Shown here: positions 15,890-24,109 of the stretch, piece after piece | Layout: each line of letters opens with the position of its first letter | Position numbering within the stretch: position 1 is the stretch's first letter | NCBI GenBank assembly: GCA_024278555.1 | Contig: JAJRSX010000062.1 | Location: forward strand, 1-39,761 | Reading direction: 5' to 3' | DNA length: 39,761 bases | From: a bacterium | GTDB lineage: Bacteria > CG2-30-53-67 > CG2-30-70-394 | Made by a program: the position numbers and the translations under genes | The notes under the pieces: model-generated | Told to the model about the DNA's origin: nothing | The model's database searches: none | Seen by the model: the letters and a program-made list of their open reading frames with translations, nothing else

Positions 15890-17281
15890 CTACGCGGCAA
15901 CCTCGGCAGTCTTCGCCATTGCCTCGCGGGCCGCCTGGCGGTCACGCTGCTTCTGCCGTTCGGCGAGGATCTCCCGCTTGCCGTAGCGGATGAACTGGAC
16001 GATGGGCCGCTTCGAGGGGCAGACGTAGGAGCACGAGCCGCACTCGATGCAGTCGAAGATGTTGTAGCCCTCCAGCTCGTCGAGCATCCGCGTCTCGCCG
16101 TAGTCGGAGAGGGCGGAGGGGACGAGCTGCACCGGGCAGCCGCGCACGCACATGCCGCAGCGGATACACGGCTCGTACTCGCGCGGCGGCAGCTCCTCCT
16201 TCGCCAAGACGAGGATGCCGGAGGTGCCCTTGATGACCGGCACGTCGAGGGACGGCACCGCGATGCCCATCATCGGGCCGCCGTTGATCACCGTCCCCAT
16301 GGCGCCGTTGAAGCCGCCGCACAGCTCGGTGAGCTCGCCGAAGGGGGTGCCGATACGGGTGAGAAAGTTACGCGGGGTGACGATGCCGGCGCCGGTCACC
16401 GTGGTCACCCGCTCGGTGAGCGGCTCGCCATAGCGGCAGGCGCGGAACATCGCCACCGCCGTGCCGACGTTGTTCATCACGATCCCCAGGTCCATGGGCA
16501 GGCCGCCGCTGGGGACCTCCTTTTTCGTGACCGCGTAGATGAGCTGCTTCTCGCCCCCCTGCGGGTATTTCACCTGCAGCGTGGCGACACGGATGTTGGG
16601 GTCACCCTTGGTGAGCTCCTTGAGGTGGCGGATGGCGTCGGGCTTGTTCGCCTCGATGCCGATCACCCCCTCTTTCGCCCCCACCACCCGCATGATCAGG
16701 CGCAGGCCGGCAACGACCTCCTCGCCGCGCTCGAGCATCAACAGATGGTCGGCGGTGAGGTACGGCTCACACTCGACACCGTTGAGGATCACCGTGTGGA
16801 TCGGCTTCTCCGCCGGCGGCGCGAGCTTCACATGCGACGGGAAGGTGGCACCGCCGAGGCCGACGATACCGGCATTGTGGATGATCTCCCGCAGCTCCTC
16901 CGGGGGCAGCTCCATGTAATCGGGACGATCCGTGAGGAGCCCCTCGAGCCACGCATCCTCACCGTCGGACTCGATGGTGACGCACTCGACCCGCTGGCCG
17001 GTGGCGGAGTAGGCGGGGCCGACCTCCTTCACCGTCCCGGAGATGGAGGCGTGGATCGGCGCCGACACGAACCCCTTGGCCGCGGCGATCACCTGGCCGC
17101 GCTTCACCTTCTCCTTCTTCTTCACCACCACGTCGGCTGGCGCCCCGATGTGCTGCGCCACCGGGATGATCACCCGGCTCGGCGGCGGCGCCACCTCGAT
17201 ACGGCCGTGGTTGGTGCGCTCCTTGCACGTGGGCGGATGGATGCCGCCACGGAAGGTGAGGAGGTTGGAGAAGAGACCCAT
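15890..17281 (-). CDS. rnfC: Rnf electron transport complex subunit C
   Basis: A 463-residue peripheral subunit that accepts electrons near the NADH/ferredoxin side. The N-terminus FRGGIHPP ... CKERT and the barrel-sandwich region are followed by the FMN/NADH-binding Rossmann-like core (GLGGATFPSHVK; LNGVECEPYLTADH) and two [4Fe-4S] sites: CIRCGMCVRGCP from 372 and CIECGSCSYVCP from 411. It lacks the long Ala/Lys repeat tail seen in enterobacterial RnfC. The ATG at 17281 has ggag about 6 bp upstream; the longer frame adds only a basic stretch. First gene of the rnf operon, divergent from tatA. Confidence 0.96.
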   Translation of the reverse strand: MGLFSNLLTFRGGIHPPTCKERTNHGRIEVAPPPSRVIIPVAQHIGAPADVVVKKKEKVKRGQVIAAAKGFVSAPIHASISGTVKEVGPAYSATGQRVECVTIESDGEDAWLEGLLTDRPDYMELPPEELREIIHNAGIVGLGGATFPSHVKLAPPAEKPIHTVILNGVECEPYLTADHLLMLERGEEVVAGLRLIMRVVGAKEGVIGIEANKPDAIRHLKELTKGDPNIRVATLQVKYPQGGEKQLIYAVTKKEVPSGGLPMDLGIVMNNVGTAVAMFRACRYGEPLTERVTTVTGAGIVTPRNFLTRIGTPFGELTELCGGFNGAMGTVINGGPMMGIAVPSLDVPVIKGTSGILVLAKEELPPREYEPCIRCGMCVRGCPVQLVPSALSDYGETRMLDELEGYNIFDCIECGSCSYVCPSKRPIVQFIRYGKREILAERQKQRDRQAAREAMAKTAEVAA

Positions 17282-17397
17282 AAGCGCTCCGACGACAAGA
17301 GACCCGCGCCGGCGGCCAGACCTGGGCCGCAGCACAGAAAAGGGCTGCGGATGCTACCGATCAAAGCCGATCTCGGCAAGAAAACAGACGCGATTTC

Positions 17398-17427
17398 TTG
17401 ACCGGTGGCCGTGGCCACGGCTCTAAT
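17398..17427 (+). promoter_or_regulatory. σ70-like promoter for the tat genes
   Basis: ttgacc (17398-17403), an 18 bp spacer containing the palindrome gtggcc/ggccac, and tctaat (17422-17427). It lies 47 bp before the tatA/B start, whose ribosome site is ggagag. The composition is less GC-rich than its surroundings. Confidence 0.5.
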
Positions 17428-17474
17428 GGTCGCTCCCCGGCGCCGCACAAACAGGACCGTGGGCGGAGAGATCC

Positions 17475-17903
17475 ATGTTTGGTATTGGCATGCCTGAGCT
17501 TCTGGTGATCCTGGTGGTCGCCCTCTTGGTCCTGGGGCCGAAGCGGCTGCCGGAGATCGCCAAATCCCTCGGCCGGGGGATCGCCGAGTTCCGCAAGGCG
17601 AGCAACGAGATGCGCTCCGCCGTCTCCACCGAGCCGCCGCCCGCGCCGGCGCCGCGGCCGGTGCAGCTCCCTCCGGCCCCGGCGCCGCAGACCCCCGAGC
17701 TCTTTACCGCCGACGCCTCCGCCGATGCGACGGTGGCGACCCAGGCGGCGGACGCCCTCGACACCGAAGGCCAGAAAACGGACGACCCTGCAAACGCAGT
17801 GGCTGAGGTTGACTCGACGGTCGCGGCCGACGGCGAGGCCGCGGCAGGTGAAGCACTCGCCGCCGAGGCGCGGCGCAAAGAGGACGATCCCCACCATGGC
17901 TGA
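17475..17903 (+). CDS. tatA: TatA/TatB-family twin-arginine translocase subunit
   Basis: A 142-residue single-helix protein of the Tat system, which exports folded proteins. The transmembrane helix (about 3-22, [20 protein letters not shown]) is followed by the amphipathic helix [21 protein letters not shown] and a long Ala/Pro/Asp-rich tail (60-142). Glu 8 and the GPKRLPE hinge are as expected for TatB or a bifunctional TatA. Only one such gene precedes tatC, so it may serve both roles, or another is encoded elsewhere. Its end overlaps the tatC start by 8 bp. The symbol is tentative (tatA versus tatB). Confidence 0.88.
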   Translation: MFGIGMPELLVILVVALLVLGPKRLPEIAKSLGRGIAEFRKASNEMRSAVSTEPPPAPAPRPVQLPPAPAPQTPELFTADASADATVATQAADALDTEGQKTDDPANAVAEVDSTVAADGEAAAGEALAAEARRKEDDPHHG

Positions 17904-18651
17904 CGTGGAGATGCCCCTCACCGGGCATCTCGAGGAGCTCCGCTCGCGGCTCCTCCGCGCGGTGGCGGCGCTCTTCATAGGATTTGGCGCCTCCTACGCC
18001 TTCTCCGAGCGGATCGTCACCTTCATGGAGATCCCCCTCAACCGGGGGGCTCCGGGTGCGGCGCTGAACTACTTCAGCCTCATGGAGCCGTTCATCACCC
18101 ACCTGAAGGCGGCCTTCTTCACCGGCCTGCTCCTCGCCCTACCGGTGATCTTCTACCAGCTCTACCGCTTCGCGGCGCCCGGGCTGCTGGAGAGGGAGCG
18201 GCGCTACGTCATCCCCTTTGTCCTCTTCGCCACCCTCTTCTTTCTCGCCGGCGCCGCCCTCGCCTTCACCATCGTCCTGCCCTACGCGGTGGAGTTCTTC
18301 CTCCACTTCGACCCGACCCTGGTCGCCACCCTCAACGTCTCCAAGTACCTCGGCTTCTCGATCCGCATGATGATCGCCTTCGGGCTGATCTTTCAGCTTC
18401 CGGTGGTGGTCTTCGTCCTCACCCGCCTCGGCCTCCTGCCGCCGGAGCTCCTGGCCCGCAACCGGCGCTACGCCCTCCTGGCCGCCTTCGTCTTCGGCGC
18501 CGTCCTCACCCCGCCGGACCCGGTGACCCAGTCGCTCATGGCGGTGCCCCTGCTGGTGATGTACGAGCTCTCCGTGTGGATCGCGCGCCTCTTCCATCGC
18601 GGCCGCGCAACCGAGACCCCCGAGGAGGAGGGCGGGGCGACACCGCAATAG
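17896..18651 (+). CDS. tatC: Twin-arginine translocase subunit TatC
   Basis: A 251-residue protein with six predicted helices, the signal-peptide receptor of the Tat system. The N-terminal [15 protein letters not shown] contains the family signature HLEELR with the Glu that contacts the twin-arginine motif. The first periplasmic loop ([15 protein letters not shown]) and the later [21 protein letters not shown] segment also match. The ATG at 17896 was chosen so that the protein begins just before HLEELR; it overlaps the preceding gene, implying translational coupling. Confidence 0.96.
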   Translation: MADVEMPLTGHLEELRSRLLRAVAALFIGFGASYAFSERIVTFMEIPLNRGAPGAALNYFSLMEPFITHLKAAFFTGLLLALPVIFYQLYRFAAPGLLERERRYVIPFVLFATLFFLAGAALAFTIVLPYAVEFFLHFDPTLVATLNVSKYLGFSIRMMIAFGLIFQLPVVVFVLTRLGLLPPELLARNRRYALLAAFVFGAVLTPPDPVTQSLMAVPLLVMYELSVWIARLFHRGRATETPEEEGGATPQ

Positions 18652-18718
18652 CCGCGGTGACGTGACAGACGCCCCCGCTTGCCGCAACATGCCCTTTTTT
18701 GGATCCTTTTAGTTGTAC

Positions 18719-18888
18719 ATGGCTCTGAGAAGGCCATGCGGGGGTCGTCTCCCCCCCGCCGAGGTCAGGAAATACCCCTGGTTTTAGAAGGGGTTGGAAG
18801 AATGTTTGGCGACCTGGATGGCCTTGACACCGGTTTTGGCTCATCCGTAAGGTCGCCAGTTCTGTCCCTTCCGGCCGCGCGTGTTCCG
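18719..18888 (+). ncRNA. Densely structured leader upstream of repeat-protein cassette
   Basis: A run of stems in the 267 bp gap after tatC: catggc/gccatg (18719-18737), gcggggg/ccccccgc (about 18737-18757), cccct/agggg (about 18775-18793), and a long interrupted stem made of ggcgacct/aggtcgcc, ggatg/catcc and gcc/ggc (18808-18857). A ccgg/ccgg pair follows (18870-18888). It does not match tRNA, SRP RNA, 6S RNA, TPP, cobalamin or c-di-GMP aptamer signatures that I know. It may be a 5' leader, an sRNA or an operator region. Confidence 0.35.
18824..18853 (+). promoter_or_regulatory. Possible promoter inside the long stem
   Basis: A perfect -35 hexamer ttgaca (18824-18829), an 18 bp spacer and a weak -10 taaggt (18848-18853). 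It sits within the ggcgacct...aggtcgcc inverted repeat (18808-18857), so a protein bound to that repeat would block it. Transcription would begin about 75 bp before the gene at 18934. Confidence 0.3.
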
Positions 18889-18933
18889 GAGGCGTACAAC
18901 CGGTGACGGGAGAAGGGTATGAGGAGGGACAAA

Positions 18934-20178
18934 ATGCGATTGGGATGGCAGGCGGTGAAGCGAGGCGAGGAGATCTTCCGGGCGGCCTGTGGTATCGCGG
19001 CGGCGCTGCTGTTGGCGGCCCCGGCGGGGGCCGATGTGCGCGGCCTGATCGAGGGGCAGGCGGCCGCCTGCAACTACACCGCCGAGGACGTCGAGGTCCT
19101 GGTCTCCGCGGCGGAGGTCTACGCCGCTGGCGGTAACGAGGTGGAGCCCCTGGTGGCGGAGAACGTCGCCAAGTGCAAGCCGGCGGACCAGCTCGCCCAG
19201 GTCCTGATCATGGGGGCGGGAGAGCCGCGGCCGTCGGCCAGCCCGACCGCCGCCGCCAGCGACCGGATCGAGCCCGACCTCACCACCCCCGAGCTGCCAC
19301 CGGAAAAAGGGACACGGCCGGCGCCGCAGTTCGCCACCCTGCTCGATCCGGGTGAGGCGCTCGTCGACGCCGCGGATAACCCGAGCGCCGACTACCGCCT
19401 GACCCCGGCCGCCTACGCCGACATCGACACCCGGCTGCCGAGGGTCAACCCCTTCCCCGAGCTGCCGGACCTACCGTTCGCCGATCTCGTCCTCATCGAC
19501 GGCTTCCCCCTGCTGCTGCCCGACCTCCCCTTCATCCGCATCCTGCCGGTCAACCACCAGGAGATCACCGTCCCGGGTGAGCTGATCGTCGCCGGCGCCA
19601 TCCCCACCGGCACCCTGGCGGCACGGGTGGGCATCGCCGCCCACTTCCTCACCGGCGCCGCCCTGGTCGGGATCACCGGCAACGTCTTCGACCGGCCCAA
19701 GCTCCCCCTGGAGGCCCTCGGCCTGGTCGAGGTGAAAAACTTCCTCGGCCTGCCGGTGGTGATCCCCCAGTTCCCCCTGTGGAAGGCCCTGCCGAAGCGC
19801 CCGGACGTCCCCTTCGTGAAGGTGGCGAAGATCGGCCTCCACGACTCACCCATCGGCATCCGCCTCCTCACCCCGGACTTCCCCTTCGGCGACATCGACA
19901 TCCCACTGGTCAACAAGCGCGGGAGCTTCCACGGTATCCCGATCCTCGAGCCCGACATCCCCTTCATCTCCATCGACCTCCCCTTCGTGGATGAGGTCGC
20001 GGACGTCGGCGGCTTCCCGCTGCTCGCGCCCACCGTCCCGCCCTTCCCGCCCCTGTTGTGGCCCTTCGTCGACAAGGTCGGCGAGTTCGGCGGCCTGCCG
20101 ATCTACGTCCCCAACCTGCCGCTCCTGCCCGCGGATCGCATCGTCTCCATCGCCGAGCGCATCGCCCATTCGTTGTAA
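18934..20178 (+). CDS. Secreted PDIPF-repeat protein, first of cassette
   Basis: Not a family I recognise. A 414-residue protein. The second ATG (18934) is preferred to 18919 because aggaggg sits 5 bp before it. The signal peptide ends near APAGA (about residue 33). The mature N-terminus is helical with two Cys (AACNYT, AKCKPA), perhaps a disulfide, then a Pro/Ala linker. From about 170 on it repeats a Pro-rich unit of about 26 residues: P-(D/N)-(I/L/F/V)-P-(F/L), then (I/D)-D-(I/L)-P-(F/L)-V-(D/N), then G-x-F-x-G-(I/L)-P. Clear cases are TPDFPFGDIDIPLVNK, EPDIPFISIDLPFVDE and WPFVDKVGEFGGLPIYVPNLP. The middle (about 205-260) breaks the pattern with a Gly/Ala-rich hydrophobic stretch. Likely periplasmic or surface, possibly a β-solenoid. 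The next gene encodes a relative. Confidence 0.7.
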   Translation: MRLGWQAVKRGEEIFRAACGIAAALLLAAPAGADVRGLIEGQAAACNYTAEDVEVLVSAAEVYAAGGNEVEPLVAENVAKCKPADQLAQVLIMGAGEPRPSASPTAAASDRIEPDLTTPELPPEKGTRPAPQFATLLDPGEALVDAADNPSADYRLTPAAYADIDTRLPRVNPFPELPDLPFADLVLIDGFPLLLPDLPFIRILPVNHQEITVPGELIVAGAIPTGTLAARVGIAAHFLTGAALVGITGNVFDRPKLPLEALGLVEVKNFLGLPVVIPQFPLWKALPKRPDVPFVKVAKIGLHDSPIGIRLLTPDFPFGDIDIPLVNKRGSFHGIPILEPDIPFISIDLPFVDEVADVGGFPLLAPTVPPFPPLLWPFVDKVGEFGGLPIYVPNLPLLPADRIVSIAERIAHSL

Positions 20179-20235
20179 CGCACCCTCGGTCACCCTGCTC
20201 TCCCCGGCAGATCGCCCCCACCCACCCACCGATCT

Positions 20236-21135
20236 ATGCCCATCCTCCACCCCCTCCTCCGGCGCCTCATCGCCCTCCTCGTCCTGTGGCTCGCCGCCTG
20301 GCCGGCCGCGGCGGCCCTCGACTACGACCAGCTCCTCGCCCCGAGCAACGCCAGCGACGCCCAGCACGCCTTCGTGCGGGCGACCGGCGAGTCGCTCATC
20401 GCCAAGGGGCTCGCCGAGGCACAGGTGGAGGAGATCATCCGCAAGGGGGTGACCCGCCACCTGCCGGTGCGCTCCATCGTGCGCATGCTCTTCGTCGCCG
20501 CCGACCTCGACATCCCCGGCAAGGTGCCGGCACGGGTCGAGGTCGACCTCCTGCCACCCTTTCAGCTGACCGCCGAGGACGCGAAACGGATGATGCCGGC
20601 CCTGGAGCCGCCGACGCCGTTCCTCACCACCGCCCACCTCGACCCGGACACGGTCCCCGGCCACGACTTCAAACAGGGGTACTTCACCACCCCCTTCGGC
20701 AACCACCACGAGTCCGGCATCCGCAACCGTTTCCAGGACCTCCCCTTCATCGACATCCACTGGGGGTGGGCGCCGGCCCTACCGCACCTGCCGATCATCA
20801 CCCCGGACATCCCCTTTATCCGAACCCCCGCCTACTCAATCGCCTCCTTCATCTTCAGCGGCCTGCCGGACGTGCCCCTGGTCGACCTGAAGATGGGCCG
20901 CGTCCTCACCCCGGACATCCCGTACGTCGACGTCGACATCCCCCTGGCCGACAAGGGCGGCGAATTTCTCGGGATCCCGTGGCCGCGCCCCGACATCCCC
21001 TTCTTCAAATTCGACCCGCCCCTGGTGGAGCTCAACACCTGGCTCTTCGGCCGGCCGATCCTCACCCCGGACATCCCGCTCATCGACCTGAAGACCCCGT
21101 TGGACCCGATCATCGGCTTCATCAAGCGCCTGTGA
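20236..21135 (+). CDS. Secreted PDIPF-repeat protein, second of cassette
   Basis: A 299-residue paralogue of the previous gene product, 57 bp downstream. The signal peptide (LIALLVLWLAAWPAAA) ends near residue 30. An α-helical region follows (about 35-95). The C-terminal half has at least six P-D-(I/V/L)-P-(F/L/Y) units: TPDIPFIR, LPDVPLVD, TPDIPYVDVDIPLADK, RPDIPFFK and TPDIPLIDLK. Three of them share an identical 15-mer in the DNA (20799-20813, 20907-20921, 21063-21077), suggesting recent unit duplication. The ATG has no strong ribosome site, so translation may be coupled to the gene before it. Function unknown; a secreted partner of the TPR/β-barrel protein downstream is the simplest reading. 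Confidence 0.7.
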   Translation: MPILHPLLRRLIALLVLWLAAWPAAAALDYDQLLAPSNASDAQHAFVRATGESLIAKGLAEAQVEEIIRKGVTRHLPVRSIVRMLFVAADLDIPGKVPARVEVDLLPPFQLTAEDAKRMMPALEPPTPFLTTAHLDPDTVPGHDFKQGYFTTPFGNHHESGIRNRFQDLPFIDIHWGWAPALPHLPIITPDIPFIRTPAYSIASFIFSGLPDVPLVDLKMGRVLTPDIPYVDVDIPLADKGGEFLGIPWPRPDIPFFKFDPPLVELNTWLFGRPILTPDIPLIDLKTPLDPIIGFIKRL

Positions 21136-21208
21136 GGATCCCCACGTGACCACCCCTGTGCCGAACCGTAACCACCCGCCCCTGGAGGCGGCCGCCCAGA
21201 GAAAGCCT

Positions 21209-22729
21209 ATGCGACATCTCGCCTTGATTCCCGCCCTCGCCGCGTGGCTCCTCCTCCTCCCCCTCGCCCCCACGGCCCACGCACAAGAGGCGGCGGATGA
21301 GGGCGAGAGCCTCACCGCCATGGTCTCGGACCTCGAAGGGGAGCACGCCACCCGGCGTGACGACCTCAAGGCCCCCCACTACCTGAAGGGGGTCTACCAC
21401 TTCATGAACGGGGAGTACGACCCGGCCCTGAAGGAGTTCCTCGCCGGCCTCGAAGAGAACCCCAAGAACCCCTACCTCCACTACTCCCTCGGCTATACCT
21501 ACTACAAGATGGGCAAGCCGGCGCTCGCCGCCCAGTACTTCGACTCGGCGGTCCAGCTCAAGGACAACGAGGCGATCTTCCACTACATGGCCGGGGTGGC
21601 AAAGTACGACAACAACGACCTGGACGGCTCAGAGCACGCCTTCAACGAGGCGATCCGTGTTGCCGGCCCCTCCAAGTACGCCGAGTCGGCGAAGAGCTAC
21701 CTGCAGATCATCGAGCGGCAGCGGCAGAACCGGGCGGTCAAGCAGGAGCGCGCCAAGAAGTGGCGGCTGAAGACCTACGTCTCGGTGGAGTACGACGACA
21801 ACATCCTCCTCACCAACGAGAACCTGGTGGTCAACGGCGAGGAGCTCGACGACACCGACACCCTGGTCAACCTCTTCCTCTCCGGTGAGTACGACCTGTG
21901 GAGCAAGACGGATCGCCGTCTCACCGCCCGCTACGCCTTCTTCCAGTCCCTCCACGACTCGGTCGACCAGTTCGACTTCCAGCGCCACGACTTCGAGCTC
22001 GGCTATCAGCAGTACTGGCAGAGCCCGTGGGCGCCGATGGTCTTCGGGCTGCGCTACGCCTACTACTGGGACCTCCTCGACAGCGACGACTTCCAGTCGA
22101 GCCACAACGTCTTCGCCAACGCCAAGGCGTTCGAGGCGCACAACCTCGCCACCGCCTTCGAGTACCACTACCAGAACATCAACTCCGAGGACGACCAGTA
22201 CGACTACCTCGCCGGCGAGACCCACCGCACCGACCTCAGCCAGCTCTGGTTCTTCCACAACAAGAAGGGATTCCTGCAGCTCGGCCTGCGCTTCGGCAAG
22301 GAGGACCGCGACGACCAGGACGGCGAGCAGATCTTCTTCGGCCGCACCCGCTTCCTGAAGCTGGTCAAGGTGGAGCGGCGCCGCTTCTTCCGCTCCTACT
22401 CCTTTGACCAGAAGGGGGTCTACCTCAACGCCCACGTGCCGATCTACGACGAGGCGACCGCCGTCGACCTCGGCCTCGAGTACCTCACCAAGGACTACGA
22501 CGACGACGACATCCTCTACCTGAAGGCGGACAAGCGGTTCCGCGACACCCGCAACGACGACCAGCAGCGCTACACCGCCGCCGTCACCCGCCAGCTCAAC
22601 GACCACTTCCAGCTCGGCCTCCAGTACCGCCACGTGAAGAACGACTCCAACTTCGACGGCTCCGACGGCGAGCCGGACCGCGAGTACAACCAGAACGTCT
22701 ACGGCCTCAACGTCACCGGGACCTTCTAG
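21209..22729 (+). CDS. TPR plus outer-membrane β-barrel protein
   Basis: A 506-residue protein. The start at 21209 gives a clean signal peptide (MRHLALIPALAAWLLLLPLAP...AHAQ). Residues about 50-165 form TPR units (YLKGVYHFMNGEYDPALKEF; LHYSLGYTYYKMGKPALAAQYF; HYMAGVAKYDNNDLDGSEHAF). From about 190 to the end are alternating amphipathic strands rich in Tyr/Phe/Asp (VSVEYDDNILL; RRLTARYAFFQSL; LGLQYRHVKNDS), ending in the aromatic residue Phe (VTGTF) expected of a BAM-inserted barrel. The TPR-then-barrel order recalls Slam (surface lipoprotein assembly modifier) and PgaA-like exporters, but I see no specific signature. Last gene of the cassette, followed by a strong terminator. Confidence 0.75.
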   Translation: MRHLALIPALAAWLLLLPLAPTAHAQEAADEGESLTAMVSDLEGEHATRRDDLKAPHYLKGVYHFMNGEYDPALKEFLAGLEENPKNPYLHYSLGYTYYKMGKPALAAQYFDSAVQLKDNEAIFHYMAGVAKYDNNDLDGSEHAFNEAIRVAGPSKYAESAKSYLQIIERQRQNRAVKQERAKKWRLKTYVSVEYDDNILLTNENLVVNGEELDDTDTLVNLFLSGEYDLWSKTDRRLTARYAFFQSLHDSVDQFDFQRHDFELGYQQYWQSPWAPMVFGLRYAYYWDLLDSDDFQSSHNVFANAKAFEAHNLATAFEYHYQNINSEDDQYDYLAGETHRTDLSQLWFFHNKKGFLQLGLRFGKEDRDDQDGEQIFFGRTRFLKLVKVERRRFFRSYSFDQKGVYLNAHVPIYDEATAVDLGLEYLTKDYDDDDILYLKADKRFRDTRNDDQQRYTAAVTRQLNDHFQLGLQYRHVKNDSNFDGSDGEPDREYNQNVYGLNVTGTF

Positions 22730-22754
22730 GCCGGCCACGACGGCCAGCACCTCC

Positions 22755-22791
22755 GAGGCCCCGTGGGGAGACCCGCGGGGCCTCTCTTTTT
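22755..22791 (+). terminator. Intrinsic terminator of the repeat/TPR-barrel cassette
   Basis: The stem gaggccccg/cggggcctc (22755-22763 with 22776-22784) is followed directly by tcttttt. It is 25 bp after the last stop of the cassette and closes transcription on the plus strand. Confidence 0.85.
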
Positions 22792-23095
22792 GCCTGCGTG
22801 GTTCACCACGGGGGACACGGGGAGGGGTGGGGGCAAGGGAGCGCGGGGACTTTCCGTGACACCCACGCGCGGCGAAATTGGCCACGGAAGGACACGGAAT
22901 CGGAATGGCCCCCGCTCAAAATCGGAGGGCTGGCAGGTCGGTTACGCAAGGGATCGTCAAGGAGGGACGACCACCGCGGACGCTGCAAACATCATGCTGT
23001 TTTCTGATGGAGTCCTCTGTGCCCTCTGTGTCTCCGTGGTGAATATCCCCTTCGAGGGGTTGTCCATTTTCCCGATCGAGGAAAAGTGAGATGTC

Positions 23096-23177
23096 GTACT
23101 TGAAAACGCCTCCCCCTTACGCGAGTGGATGCCATGCCACTCGCCATGCTCAACCTGGCGTTATCAGAAGGAAGTAC
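23096..23177. repeat. Nested hairpin of 82 bp
   Basis: The outer stem gtactt/aagtac (23096-23101 with 23172-23177) encloses aacgcc/ggcgtt (23105-23110 with 23157-23162), which encloses gcgagtgg/ccactcgc (23121-23128 with 23137-23144). All three are perfect and correctly nested. It could be a small RNA, a transposon end or a single-strand origin-like structure. No coding frame or T-run is linked to it. Confidence 0.45.
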
Positions 23178-23254
23178 GCCGTCCGTCATGAGCGAAGGGG
23201 ATAGGCAGCTCCAGAGAAGGCGTGCTGCCCTCCTTCCACGTCCCCTTCCGTGCC

Positions 23255-23273
23255 CTTCAGTGGATTCCGTGGC
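23255..23273 (+). repeat. Dispersed repeat cttcNgtggattccgtggc, copy 3
   Basis: Reads cttcagtggattccgtggc. It lies 14 bp outside the 3' end of the lipoprotein gene, in the long repeat-rich gap, and is preceded by another cccttccgtg block. Confidence 0.7.
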
Positions 23274-23287
23274 GAATCCCTGTCCGG

Positions 23288-24016
23288 CTACCGGGAGCCG
23301 GAGAAATACGTGAGCACGTTCGTCACCTCCGGGGCGGGGGCGCCGTCGCGGCCGCCGCGGAGGGTGAAGTCGAGGAGCACCCCCACGTCGAGGCCGGCGT
23401 CGCCCATCACTTGCACCACGTCCGCCACCAGCCCCGAGTCCGCGGTCGCCTCGCGCGCCGCCACCACCCCCTCGGGGGTGAAGTAGAGCTCCAGGGGGGC
23501 CCCAAGCTCCTCCACCAGATCGTCCACCACCACCGGCGCGCCCGGCGACGGCACCACCGCCCGGCTCGTCTCGGTGTCGCCCCCCTCGGTGGCCAGCTCG
23601 ATCAAGACCTCGCCGCCCGCCACCGTCACCACCGCCCGCCTTCCTGTCTGGCGGCAGACCACGGTGGTGGTGTCGTCGCCGTCCTGGCTCGCCTCCCACT
23701 CATCGCAGTGGGGATCGAGAAGCTCCGCCGCCGACTCCACGTCGGCGATCCGCCCCACCGCCTCGGCGCACCCGGGGGAGAAGAAGCAGGCGAGCTCCGT
23801 GTTCGAACGTAGTCGGTCGACGAAGGAGCCGGTGGAGCGCAGCCGCAGGGTCGACTCGAGGGTTATCGAGTAGGTGCCGGCGATCTCCCCGGCGCCGGTC
23901 ACCTCCCGCGCCAGGACGCCGTCCGCCTCGCTGGCCAGCGGTGCGTCGCCGCTGGTGGACGAGGAGAAGCCGCAGCCGGCAACGACAACAAGGATGAGAG
24001 GGGCAAGGAGGCGCAT
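23288..24016 (-). CDS. Putative lipoprotein of unknown function
   Basis: A 242-residue protein. The start at 24016 gives a short lipoprotein signal MRLLAPLILVVVAGC with the lipidated Cys at 15 and Gly at +2, so an outer-membrane lipoprotein is likely. The mature region is acidic and rich in Val/Thr/Asp, with further Cys in ELACFFSPGC and in DPHCDE/VVCRQT. TYSITLESTLRLRSTGSF and later strand-like segments suggest a β-rich fold. I do not recognise the family. It is divergent from prmA over a 93 bp gap and stands alone on its strand. Confidence 0.65.
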   Translation of the reverse strand: MRLLAPLILVVVAGCGFSSSTSGDAPLASEADGVLAREVTGAGEIAGTYSITLESTLRLRSTGSFVDRLRSNTELACFFSPGCAEAVGRIADVESAAELLDPHCDEWEASQDGDDTTTVVCRQTGRRAVVTVAGGEVLIELATEGGDTETSRAVVPSPGAPVVVDDLVEELGAPLELYFTPEGVVAAREATADSGLVADVVQVMGDAGLDVGVLLDFTLRGGRDGAPAPEVTNVLTYFSGSR

Positions 24017-24109
24017 GGACGACCCGGGCTCCCCCCTTTGTCGGTGTCGCCCCACCATTCGGCAAGGGAAACGGCGACATGCTCCCCACCGCCGACGTAC
24101 CCTGCGTCC

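Larger units (their letters stand above)
22792..23287. other. Long repeat-rich gap with no supported gene
   Basis: A stretch of about 500 bp. It holds ccacggaaggacacggaat (22882-22900), cctctgtgccctctgtgtctccgtggtga-type sequence (23014-23042), a small ccccttcgagggg hairpin (about 23047-23059), a nested hairpin (23096-23177) and the dispersed repeat cttcagtggattccgtggc (23255-23273). Open frames here are short and their residues (such as PSVDSVAN) simply translate the repeats. Confidence 0.6.

Noticed and set aside
18719-18857. TPP or c-di-GMP riboswitch
   Set aside because: A ctgaga string and several stems are present, but the conserved cores of these aptamers are missing.
18765-19073. Minus-strand frame with GRDRTGDL-like residues, suggesting an antisense tRNA region
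   Set aside because: Such strings often come from reading tRNA T-arms backwards. The plus strand here (ggtcgccagttctgtccc) does not form a T-arm or cloverleaf, so no tRNA is called.
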